A stretch of 64,000 bases of DNA from an uncultured delta proteobacterium. Lineage in GTDB: Bacteria > Myxococcota_A > Polyangia > Polyangiales > Polyangiaceae. Within the stretch, counting starts at the first letter, position 1; the number at the start of each line of letters is the position of its first letter. The stretch covers positions 216,012 through 280,011 of the forward strand of contig CAITIQ010000606.1 in NCBI GenBank assembly GCA_903892415.1. The letters run 5' to 3'. Shown here one piece after another: positions 1 through 7,748 of the stretch. Under the pieces are notes generated by a model, which saw only the letters and a list, made by a program, of their open reading frames with translations, was not told the origin of the DNA and did no database searches. Position numbers and translations under genes: made by a program.

Positions 1-19
1 ATTCAGCGGCGAGCCTCGA

Positions 20-178
20 CTACGACTTTTTGAATCGCGTGACTTCGGTGGTGATTTCCGCAACGGATGCGGCGGCTTCAACGCGCTGACGGCCCTCCAA
101 GGCCCGAGCACCGTTTGCAGGGTTCTTTCCCGTCTGTGCGTCGATGAGGGACAATCGCCGCAGGATGGAACTAGGCAT
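20..178 (-). CDS. Possible small ORF antisense to the Hsp70 start (52 aa)
   Basis: An ATG at 178 opens a 52-codon minus-strand frame ending in TAG at 20-22. Its composition looks protein-like: charged and Ala-rich, including EGRQRVEAAASVAE and a basic end FKKS. It overlaps the start of the Hsp70-like gene head to head. A competing plus-strand frame, open from the window edge to a TGA at 87-89, covers the same bases, and I cannot tell which is real, or whether either is. No family recognised. Confidence 0.2.
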   Translation of the reverse strand: MPSSILRRLSLIDAQTGKNPANGARALEGRQRVEAAASVAEITTEVTRFKKS

Positions 179-1688
179 TGATCTCGGGACGACACGCACG
201 ATCGTGGCCGTTCACGACCGGGGCAATTACCCGATCGTCGGGTTCACTCTAGCCAATGGGGACCTATCGGAGCACTACCCCACAGCAACCGCAGAGGTTG
301 GTGGGCAATTGGTTCACGGGATTGACGCAGAGCAGGCTGAACGCGACGGGGCACCCTGTCTGCGCTCCTGGAAACGACTGCTGTCACATACTCGGCAGGA
401 CGAGCTGATCCGGATCGGCGAAGTTGAGATTGGGCCGGTCGAGTTGGTCACCAGCTTCTTGCTCGCCCTCAAACAGGACCTGCTTACGCGCTCGAACGTC
501 TCCAAGCTGTTGAAAGAGCCACTTACCGCCGTCATCAGCGTCCCGGCCAATGCCCACTCCACCCAACGCTTCGTGACGCTGGACGCCTTTCGACGCGCTG
601 GGTTCACCGTGCGCGGCGTGGTGAACGAGCCCTCCGCTGCTGGCGTCGAGTACGCCCACCGTCACAAGAACACGCTCAACTCGCGTCGCGAGCACGTGCT
701 CGTTTACGACCTCGGAGGAGGCACCTTCGATGCGGCGCTCGTGTACATCGCGCCGGGTCACCACGACATCGTGATGACGACCGGGGTTGCAACGCTCGGT
801 GGAGACGACTTCGACGCGCAGCTTTGTGCAATGGCGCTCAGCAAAGCCAATCGCGCGTTCCCCGACTCGCCGCAGGCTCGCGCGGATCTGTTGCGCGAGT
901 GCCGCGCGGCGAAGGAGTCGCTCCATCCCAACACCAAGCGCTTGGTGCTCGATCTGGAGGCGCTGGGAGCAGACGCGCCCGAGGAGCCGGTGGTGATCCA
1001 GACAGCAGACTTCTACGAGCGGACCAGGCCCTTGGTCGAGACCACGCTGGAGGCGCTCGACGTCCTTGTGAACGCGCTCAAGGCCGATGAGGACGCGAGC
1101 GGAGAGGTCGCCGGCATCTACATGGTTGGTGGTGCCAGCGGGTTGCCGGTCGTGCCGCGCGTCGTGCGTGAGCGCTTTGGTCGCCGGGTGCATCGCTCGC
1201 CGCATCCGGCCTCGGCTACGGCCATGGGCTGCGCGATCTTGGCGGCCTCGCGTGAAGAGGGCGACGAGCTGGTGCTCTCGGAGCGGTTCTCTCGGCACTT
1301 CGGCGTCTTTCGCGAGGCCGACACAGGCACGCGCGCTGTCTTCGATCCGGTCTTTCAGAAGGGCACACCGATGCCGCAACACGGTTCGGGGCCGCTGGTT
1401 GCGACGCGCCGCTACCGAGCGATGCACAACCTCGGGCATTTCCGTTTCGTCGAATCGGGCTACGTGGACGATGCAGGCGACCCGACCGGCGATATCACGC
1501 CGCACGCAGAGATCCTGTTCCCCTTCGATCGCGATCTGGAGCCGGGTACGTTGCACTCTGTCGAAATTGGCCGGCTCCACCGTGAGGGCCCGATGATCGA
1601 AGAGCGCTACGAGGTGGACGGCGCTGGCGTGGTCGCCGTCACGATCACGAATCTCGACGAAGGTCGGGGCGCTCGCTTCGTGCTTTGA
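165..1688 (+). CDS. Short Hsp70/DnaK-like family protein
   Basis: About 507 aa of the actin-like ATPase fold. The phosphate-1 motif GIDLGTTRT is at the very N-terminus, phosphate-2 VYDLGGGTFD near residue 185, and an adenosine motif YMVGGASGLP near residue 325; NEPSAAGVEYA lies between. Canonical DnaK is about 640 aa, so this lacks the full substrate-binding domain and lid; the last 120 residues may be a short beta domain. I chose ATG 165, which places the motif at the N-terminus as in DnaK; ATG 144 is also in frame. No dnaJ or grpE is adjacent, so this is a specialised Hsp70 rather than the main chaperone. Client unknown. Its 3' end overlaps the convergent HTTM gene. Confidence 0.85.
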   Translation: MELGIDLGTTRTIVAVHDRGNYPIVGFTLANGDLSEHYPTATAEVGGQLVHGIDAEQAERDGAPCLRSWKRLLSHTRQDELIRIGEVEIGPVELVTSFLLALKQDLLTRSNVSKLLKEPLTAVISVPANAHSTQRFVTLDAFRRAGFTVRGVVNEPSAAGVEYAHRHKNTLNSRREHVLVYDLGGGTFDAALVYIAPGHHDIVMTTGVATLGGDDFDAQLCAMALSKANRAFPDSPQARADLLRECRAAKESLHPNTKRLVLDLEALGADAPEEPVVIQTADFYERTRPLVETTLEALDVLVNALKADEDASGEVAGIYMVGGASGLPVVPRVVRERFGRRVHRSPHPASATAMGCAILAASREEGDELVLSERFSRHFGVFREADTGTRAVFDPVFQKGTPMPQHGSGPLVATRRYRAMHNLGHFRFVESGYVDDAGDPTGDITPHAEILFPFDRDLEPGTLHSVEIGRLHREGPMIEERYEVDGAGVVAVTITNLDEGRGARFVL

Positions 1689-2568
1689 AGCCGAGCCTCG
1701 CGAAGAGGCGCTTCACCTCTTCATCGCGCAAGAACGTCGGCAGGCTGGCGATCATGATGGCCGAGAAGATCGGGATCACCATGGTGATGTCGATGCTCAA
1801 GTGGAACACGAAGCCCCAGGCGAGCATCCACGGTCTTGCCTTTCGCCACCACACGGCGAAAGGAAAGAGGAACTCGTAGACCAGCGCTGAGTAGGTCAGA
1901 AACATCACCAACGGACGCGAGTCCAGGTAGGTGGGCCACTCGGCGAAGACGGGCGAGGAAAGCACGTCGCGCATCGCCATCCCGTTTTGCCAACGCAGGT
2001 TGGTGATCTTGGCCATCGCTGAGTTGAGATAGACGTAGGCGATCTGCAGGCCGACAAGGCGCTGTCCCCAGATGGTTGCACTCGGCAACATGCTGCCCCT
2101 TCGTCGCGCAAGCCATGCGTCCACGCTGAAGCGCAGCGAAAGCGGTGCGAAGGCCGAAAGCACCAGCTGAATCATGAACAGCCGGTCGCCGCTGTTCAAA
2201 ATGAAGGGGTTCCGGAATTGGAAGGAGCAATGGAGAAAGGCGAGCAACAGGCCAAAGAAGCGCGCGCGGAAGCCGAGGAAAAACGCGACGGCGCTTAGCG
2301 TGAACAAGGTCGCGATGAACTCGAGCCACAGCGTGCTCTCGGGCGCCCAGGCCAGCGCTGTCAGCCAAAAGAAGCGGTCGTTCGCCACCAGCGCGTACGG
2401 CACCATGCCTTGGGGACCCCAAAACCGCTCGAGATTGAGCCAAACCCCTAGGGCCTCCCAGAGCGCCAGTGCGCCCAGCGAGCCGCGCAAGAGCGCCGCG
2501 CTGGTCCCGTCCACCGGTTCGGCGAAGAACTGCAGCAAGGCTGCACGGAGCCAGCGGAGCTGCTTCAT
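1645..2568 (-). CDS. HTTM-domain integral membrane protein
   Basis: About 307 aa with several hydrophobic segments and the signature of HTTM proteins, the bacterial relatives of vitamin K-dependent gamma-carboxylase: WEALGVWLNLERFWGP near the start, NSGDRLFMIQLVLSAFAPLSL, then QIAYVYLNSAMAKI and FPFAVWWRK. The family sits in the membrane; its bacterial substrates are unknown, so carboxylase activity should not be assumed. Start ATG 2568 overlaps the stop of the upstream gene as ATGA, implying translational coupling. Upstream in-frame sequence lies inside the neighbouring gene and looks non-coding. The last 44 bases overlap the 3' end of the convergent Hsp70-like gene. Confidence 0.85.
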   Translation of the reverse strand: MKQLRWLRAALLQFFAEPVDGTSAALLRGSLGALALWEALGVWLNLERFWGPQGMVPYALVANDRFFWLTALAWAPESTLWLEFIATLFTLSAVAFFLGFRARFFGLLLAFLHCSFQFRNPFILNSGDRLFMIQLVLSAFAPLSLRFSVDAWLARRRGSMLPSATIWGQRLVGLQIAYVYLNSAMAKITNLRWQNGMAMRDVLSSPVFAEWPTYLDSRPLVMFLTYSALVYEFLFPFAVWWRKARPWMLAWGFVFHLSIDITMVIPIFSAIMIASLPTFLRDEEVKRLFARLGFKARSERPDLRRDS

Positions 2569-3203
2569 AGGTCGTTGCGACCCGCGGGGACGAAGCGAGG
2601 CAGATCCGAGATCACGCGTTCTTTGGGCCCAACGCAGGAACGGCGCAGAACCACGGATGAGCTCGCGGCCTTGGTCTCCTTCCCATCGTCTCCCAGCTCC
2701 TGGTGCTGTTGATGCACCACACGAACCGATTGGAGCTTGAGGTTGCGTTGCTCGCCGAGCGCACAAAAATACGCGAGCATCGGCTGGCCGAGCCGGTTGC
2801 GGTCGGCCTTCTCCGCCAGTTTGCCCTGCAGCTTGCGCATGCGCACATCGCGGATCCGCTCGAAGAAGGAGCGATCTTGAGCGCGCGTGGTGGACAACAC
2901 CACGAACTTTCGTTCGGCTGTCTCGCCCTCAATCACGATGTGCGTAGCGGTGGGCGGCTTGCCAAACATCCCCCACGAGTTGGTCATGCGAAAGGCTTCT
3001 TCGTAGGCACCGAAGAGATAGACGAAGTGGTCTTTGAACTCTTTGACTGCGCCGCCCACCAGGACCGCGAGCAGGTGGAAGATGGTGAAGGCGGTCATGG
3101 CCGCCCGCTGGAGGCGCTCCCGCTTGGGTAGTTTGGAGAAGGGCAGGGCCTCGGAATTGGGCCTGGAGGCCGCTGGTTCCGACCGAGTTTCCTGCTCCGG
3201 CAT
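2565..3203 (-). CDS. Hypothetical membrane-anchored protein, partner of HTTM
   Basis: 212 aa. A charged N-terminus is followed by one hydrophobic segment at about residues 36-52 (AMTAFTIFHLLAVLVGGAV), then a soluble domain with MTNSWGMFGKPP near residue 72 and a basic C-terminus. This topology, and coupling to an HTTM gene by ATGA at 2565-2568, suggests it presents a periplasmic domain that works with the HTTM protein. I do not recognise a domain. The start is an ATG at 3203, about 100 bases from the divergent kinase gene, so both promoters probably lie in 3204-3306. Confidence 0.75.
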   Translation of the reverse strand: MPEQETRSEPAASRPNSEALPFSKLPKRERLQRAAMTAFTIFHLLAVLVGGAVKEFKDHFVYLFGAYEEAFRMTNSWGMFGKPPTATHIVIEGETAERKFVVLSTTRAQDRSFFERIRDVRMRKLQGKLAEKADRNRLGQPMLAYFCALGEQRNLKLQSVRVVHQQHQELGDDGKETKAASSSVVLRRSCVGPKERVISDLPRFVPAGRNDL

Positions 3204-3306
3204 TTTGCACGACTATCACGAGCCCGCTCAGGTTAAAAAGGTCCCGCAGCTCGGGGCTGTCCTCGCGGTCGCTTCGCCGCGAGGGAATGGGAACTGAACG
3301 TCACTC

Positions 3307-4212
3307 ATGACTGCCGTGCTTTATTCTGGCGACGTCATCGCGGGGAGGTACCTCCTCCAAAGCGAGATTGGGAGGGGCGGCCATGGCGTGGTGTTTCGCG
3401 CTGAAGACACCGAGCTCCGGGTTCCGGTCGCCGTCAAGGTGCTCAACCGCGACATTGCCGAGCAGGACCAATACGTGTTGCGGCTTTGGCGTGAGGCGCA
3501 GTCGCTAGCGGCGTTGTGGGGAACCAGCGTCGTCCAGGTGCATGAGTTCGACACCGATGAGCGCGGCTTCGTTTACATGGTGATGGAGCTGCTCGAGGGT
3601 GAGCCGCTCGATACGCACCTGTTCGAACTCGAGAGCTTCGGTGATCGGATGAACGCTGTGCGCGTTCTCTCAATCCTCGAGCCCGTGGCCCATGCGCTGG
3701 GCGTCGCACACCAAAAGGGCATCATTCACCGGGACATCAAGCCGCCGAACATCTTTCTCGTGGATCCGGCCTTTGGTGGGGGAACCCGCTTGATGGACTT
3801 CGGTCTCGCCAAGACGCAAGACTTCGAGGAGATCACCGACGCCGGGATGATCGCTGGCTCGCCAAGTTACATCTCCCCGGAGATCTGGAAGAGCGCGCCC
3901 TTCGACCACCGCGCGGATCTTTACTCGTTCGGCGCGGTCGTTTTCCGCATGCTCGCGGGTCAGCCGCCGTTCGTGGCACAGACCACCTTGCAGCTGTATG
4001 AAACAGCCACCACAGCACCGCGACCGCGAATTACAACGTTTCGACCGGAGCTCGCGCGTTCCCTCGATGAGTGGTTCGCCTACGCGCTCGCGATCGAATC
4101 ACGACACCGTTTCTCGGACATGAATCAGATGTGGGCCGGCTTCTCAGAAGCCATGATGCAGAGTGACACACCCAGCTTGCGTGCCTATCGCAACGGCACG
4201 TTTCGTGGGTGA
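3307..4212 (+). CDS. Serine/threonine protein kinase (soluble)
   Basis: 301 aa that is almost entirely a Hanks-type kinase domain. Visible motifs are the glycine loop GRGGHGVVF (about residue 22), VAVKVL lysine (about 43), catalytic loop HRDIKPPN (about 140), DFGLAK (about 160) and the APE-like SPEIWK. All residues needed for catalysis appear present. There is no membrane segment and no sensor domain, so it is probably cytosolic and controlled by a partner. The next gene starts 18 bases after the stop with a strong ribosome site and is the obvious candidate partner. Substrate unknown. Confidence 0.93.
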   Translation: MTAVLYSGDVIAGRYLLQSEIGRGGHGVVFRAEDTELRVPVAVKVLNRDIAEQDQYVLRLWREAQSLAALWGTSVVQVHEFDTDERGFVYMVMELLEGEPLDTHLFELESFGDRMNAVRVLSILEPVAHALGVAHQKGIIHRDIKPPNIFLVDPAFGGGTRLMDFGLAKTQDFEEITDAGMIAGSPSYISPEIWKSAPFDHRADLYSFGAVVFRMLAGQPPFVAQTTLQLYETATTAPRPRITTFRPELARSLDEWFAYALAIESRHRFSDMNQMWAGFSEAMMQSDTPSLRAYRNGTFRG

Positions 4213-4230
4213 GTCTGTAACGGAGGGGCT

Positions 4231-4560
4231 ATGTACATCGTTCGTTGGGAGTTTCAGATTCGGTTTGGTCACCAAAAGGAAGTCATCCAGCTCCTGCGTC
4301 AGTGGGAGTTTGATGTCGGGCAGCGCATAGGCTTCCGAGCTTCTTCGCTGCGCTTGTTGCAGGGCGCGGTCGGTGCAAGTCGCTCTTCAATCGAGCTTGA
4401 GACCCATGTTGATAGCCTTGGGGACCTCGAGTCCGCTTGGGAAGACATGGCGAAGAACCCGGCACACGCCGACGCTATGAAGTCGCTCGAGCGGTTCGTG
4501 GTCGGTGGCTCCGACACGTGGACGGTTCGAACGGTGCTCCCCCTATTCGAAGGGGACTGA
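4231..4560 (+). CDS. Small hypothetical protein, possibly ABM-like alpha-beta fold
   Basis: 109 aa preceded by an excellent ribosome site (GGAGGGG at 4222-4228, ATG at 4231). The opening YIVRWEFQIRFGHQKEV and the alternation of strand and helix resemble small dimeric alpha-beta barrel proteins (antibiotic monooxygenase or NIPSNAP-like), but no catalytic residues can be assigned. It lies 18 bases after the Ser/Thr kinase and is probably in the same transcript, so it may be a regulator or substrate of that kinase. This is inference from position only. Confidence 0.7.
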   Translation: MYIVRWEFQIRFGHQKEVIQLLRQWEFDVGQRIGFRASSLRLLQGAVGASRSSIELETHVDSLGDLESAWEDMAKNPAHADAMKSLERFVVGGSDTWTVRTVLPLFEGD

Positions 4561-4626
4561 GCTTGCTCAGCGGGCCAACTGGCCCTACGACCCGCGTCGA
4601 CCGAAGCTAGTTTGGAGGGCGCGGGC

Positions 4627-6103
4627 ATGAGGGGGACACAGTCGGAAGACCTGGATTCGGTGGCAACGAGGCCCACGTGGGGCCAACGTTGCCGCCGTTT
4701 GCTTTTGCATCGTCGAGCAACGTTGGTGGTGGCGTTGGTCGGCTTTCTGTTGGTGTTACCGACGTTGAGTTACGGCTACTTCCTCGACGACAACTTCCAC
4801 ATCTATGTTTTGCGTGGCGGCGAAATGCCCGGCGGTCCGCAAGGGAGTTGGGACCTTTATCGGTTCTCCTCCGGGACGGCCGCTGACCTCGAGGCGAAGG
4901 CCAGGGGCATCTTCCCTTGGTGGACGTCAGAGAGCCTACGGCTCGGCTTCATGCGTCCGATTCCGTCGCTGTGGCGCGCGCTCGATCATCGCCTTTTTGG
5001 TGAGTCGGCCGTCATCCCCCACCTGCAAGTGTGCTTGCTGTTTGCGGGCTTGGTGGCCGCTGTGGCGCGCATGCTGCGGGTCTTCTTCGGAGACGGTGAG
5101 GCTGCGCGCGCTGCCGCGGTGCTCGGCGCGTTGGCCTTCGCGATCGACGATGCGCATGCGCTCAACGTCGCTTGGATTGCCAATCGCTATTCGCTGATTT
5201 CGGCGCTGTTCGGTGTGCTCTCGTTGATTGCCTTTGCGTCTCCGCGCAAGGCCGCTCGGCTCGCCTCTCCGCTGCTCTTTCTCTTAGCGATGTTGTGCGG
5301 CGAGACCTCGCTCAGCTTCGTGGGGTTCTACCTCGCGCTGGTTTGGCTGCGTGGCCCGGACCAGTGGAAGCTGCTTGTTCTGCGCCTGGTGCCGCACGCG
5401 GTGGTGCTCGCGGGCTGGGATCGGGCTGCTCGGTGCACTGGCAATGGCGCTCACCCGGCGCTGGTCTGCACCCAATTCATCTCCAACCGAAGCGATCCAA
5501 GCGGCGAGTCGTCGGAGTTTCGCCGCGAGCGCGCTGGTGTTCATCCACCTGGTGCTGGCGCCGCTTTTGTTCGTGCCGCGTCAGTCCTTCTTCAAGAACC
5601 TGCTGCAGAGCTATGTCGATCGCTACGCAGTACAACTGCCCCATGACGCGGCGGTGGCTGAGCAGCATCTGATCATCTTGGCGACTCCGGATCCGCTGCT
5701 CAGCAACTACATGCTGCTTTCGCAGCTGATGATCGATCAACCGCATCCGCTCTCGGCCATGCTGCTCAGCGTCGGCTGCCCAGGGCCGCTGAAGGTCGAG
5801 CGCGTGGGTGAGCGTGAGCTGTTGCTCTCGGCGGACAACCTGCTGAGCGGTCCGTTCGCTCGGCTGTATCGCGCCAAGCCGTTGGAAGCAGGGACCGAGA
5901 TCGAGGCTGGCGTGCTCACGGCGCGGGTCGAGCGCGTGGAGGGAGACCAGGTCAAAGCGGTGCGCTTTCGCTTCGACGCGTCCTTCGCTTCGCTGCGTTG
6001 GCTTGTGTTCGGAGAAGGTGGTTACCGTGAAGTAACGCCGCCTGCTTTGGGAGAGAGCGTCGAGTTCGAAGGTTGGGACTTCGCTCGCGCACTCTCGCAA
6101 TAG
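4627..6103 (+). pseudogene. GT-C-like integral membrane protein, split by one frameshift
   Basis: The first reading frame (ATG 4627, ribosome site GGAGGG at 4614-4619) encodes a polytopic membrane protein with YGYFLDDNFH after the first membrane segment, like the acidic motif of GT-C glycosyltransferases. It continues through LVPHAVVLAG near 5415 and then loses protein character, running to a stop at 5646. The same protein resumes in the next frame from about 5417 (GIGLLGALAMAL, then a clear membrane segment LVFIHLVLAPLLF) and ends at 6103 with a soluble beta-rich domain. One extra base around 5410-5425 explains everything. It is either a sequencing error or a real inactivating mutation. Intact length would be about 490 aa. 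Confidence 0.7.
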
Positions 6104-6108
6104 AGCCG

Positions 6109-7302
6109 CTACGGCGCCGCGCTGCCGATGTCTTTGCAACAACGAAAAGAGAGATGGTAGTTCGCGTGGTTGAGGCCCTCTTCATCGTGCCAGGAGGGGG
6201 CTCGCCATCGGCAGTCGTCTTTGTGGGCTTCATGCTTCTGAAAGATGAACCAGCTGCCCTTCATTTCAGCGACGCCGCGACCGCCCTTGGAGCCGAGGTC
6301 TTCAGGCTTGAGCGGCAGTAGCATGTGCTCGGCTGCGTTGCCGTGTTGGTCGTAGACGCCGAATCTGCTCTTGCACTCGGGGAAGAAGCCAGCGGGGTAG
6401 GTATTGGAACCGCACTTCCAGCCGCTCGCGCTGCACTCTTTGGACTTGGTGCTGTCGGTGCCACATTTCTTGTGGTCCTTCTTTGCGCCGTAGGCCCAAA
6501 CGATCTTGCGTTTGCTGTTGTGCACGCCGCTCATCGACTCGCGCGGCAGCTTGAAGTCGTACTCCTCCTCGATCGGCCTCAGGCTTCCGGCGCATGCGCC
6601 CTCCCACTCGTGTGTGTCGCACAGACGTTTGCCCAAGCTCTTGCACAGGGCCGAGGCGCTATTGGCGGTGATCCACGTGGCTGGGTATTCACAAGGAAGG
6701 TTGGGGAACTCGTAGCGATCGATGCAGACCTTCGCCTGCTCCTTGCGCTCGGTCGCCGGATCGTAGATCGGCACCATGAAGGCCGCTCCACACACGCGCT
6801 CGCGTTCGTCAGGCAGGTTGCGTCGCTTCTCGACGCATTCGGCTCGCGAGATCGGGTGGGTCGTGGTCTCGGGGTTGCCCTGACCTGACATCTTTGAGCT
6901 CGAGAGCAGCTCGAGGATGTGTGCGGCGGTCTTTGGATCGAGGCCGAGCATGACGCGCATGCGGCCGACCATCGCCTCGCGTTGTTCTGCGAGCGTGGAC
7001 TCCTTGGCGTTGAGATCGGGCAAGACCTGCGGGTCGTATTCGACCTCGCAGCTGGCGCGACCGCCGGGGCCGAGCGGGAGGGCCTCCGCGCTGGCACTGG
7101 CCGATGCTGAAGCTGAGGCCGAGGTCGAGGCTGCGGGCCGGGCAGACGGGAGCGCCGCCGAACTCGTGAGGGCGCTCGAGGACGTGGCCGAAGCGGCCTG
7201 CTCTGGCGAGTTTTCGCCGCAGCCCAGCGGCAAGGCGCAGCCCAGCGATAACCAGAGAACAAGCGTCGTTCGTTGCATAGAGGTCTGGGGCACGGAGCTC
7301 AC
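6109..7302 (-). CDS. Lipoprotein with FGE/SUMF1-like domain
   Basis: A secretion signal ends in lipobox LPLGC, followed by a Ser/Ala linker containing an (Ser-Ala)n tract. The C-terminal two thirds resemble formylglycine-generating-enzyme/SUMF1 proteins: CIDRYEFPN, a CKSLGKRLC segment, WEGACAG, YDQHGNAAEHM, and a C-terminal MKGSW...FRCC. Many bacterial members are binding or structural proteins rather than sulfatase-modifying enzymes, and the lipid anchor points to an envelope role. The GTG at 7302 overlaps the mutT stop as GTGA; an ATG at 7278 (signal peptide starting MQRTTLV) is an equally plausible start. It has far more cysteines than usual. Confidence 0.8.
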   Translation of the reverse strand: MSSVPQTSMQRTTLVLWLSLGCALPLGCGENSPEQAASATSSSALTSSAALPSARPAASTSASASASASASAEALPLGPGGRASCEVEYDPQVLPDLNAKESTLAEQREAMVGRMRVMLGLDPKTAAHILELLSSSKMSGQGNPETTTHPISRAECVEKRRNLPDERERVCGAAFMVPIYDPATERKEQAKVCIDRYEFPNLPCEYPATWITANSASALCKSLGKRLCDTHEWEGACAGSLRPIEEEYDFKLPRESMSGVHNSKRKIVWAYGAKKDHKKCGTDSTKSKECSASGWKCGSNTYPAGFFPECKSRFGVYDQHGNAAEHMLLPLKPEDLGSKGGRGVAEMKGSWFIFQKHEAHKDDCRWRAPSWHDEEGLNHANYHLSFRCCKDIGSAAP

Positions 7303-7739
7303 GCGAGCGCCGCTCGACGGCGGAGTTCCGCTCGCACGCGTTCGAGCACGGGTAAATCGGCTGGCGGGAATTGCAGGCCGTCCAGCTCGTCGACGCCCAC
7401 CCAGCGCACTTCGTCGGCATCGAGCGCGCGCGGCTCGGCAGAACGGGCCGTTCGCGCCGCTTCAAAGAACAGCAAGAGCACGTCCTTGGACGGATAGCTG
7501 AAGAACGTAACCTCCATCGGCGCGAGCACCTCACACTCGATGCCGAGCTCCTCCATCAACTCGCGTTGCAGCGCGCGTTGCGGGGTCTCCCCGGGCTCGA
7601 CCTTGCCGCCGGGGAACTCCCAATGGGCTTCCAAGTGAGTCCCCTTCTTCCTCCGCGAAACGAGCACTCGGCCGGCCTCGATGACGATCCCGGCAGCGAC
7701 GATGATGGGAGGCTTCCCCCCGCGTGCGTCGTGTGACAT
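7299..7739 (-). CDS. mutT: Nudix hydrolase, MutT-like
   Basis: 146 aa with a complete Nudix box (GGKVEPGETPQ...RELMEELGI at about residues 40-62), the Mg-binding loop that hydrolyses nucleoside diphosphate derivatives. The opening IIVAAGIVIEAGRVLVSRR and the length match MutT/8-oxo-dGTP diphosphatase or the related CTP pyrophosphohydrolase, so it probably cleans the nucleotide pool. The exact substrate cannot be read from sequence. ATG 7739 faces the purM start across only nine bases. The downstream lipoprotein gene overlaps its stop. Confidence 0.88.
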   Translation of the reverse strand: MSHDARGGKPPIIVAAGIVIEAGRVLVSRRKKGTHLEAHWEFPGGKVEPGETPQRALQRELMEELGIECEVLAPMEVTFFSYPSKDVLLLFFEAARTARSAEPRALDADEVRWVGVDELDGLQFPPADLPVLERVRAELRRRAALA

Positions 7740-7748
7740 GGCTTGGGC

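Noticed and set aside
384..1580. Long open frame antisense to the Hsp70-like gene (398 codons)
   Set aside because: Arg/His-rich shadow of a high-GC gene; the opposite strand encodes clear Hsp70 motifs.
4572..4585. GGGCCA-AC-TGGCCC palindrome before the frameshifted gene
   Set aside because: Too short a loop for a terminator and no other evidence of an operator.
7080..7190. (Ser-Ala)n coding repeat in the FGE-like lipoprotein as a mobile or CRISPR-like repeat
   Set aside because: It is a low-complexity linker in frame with the gene, with no spacers or mobile element signs.
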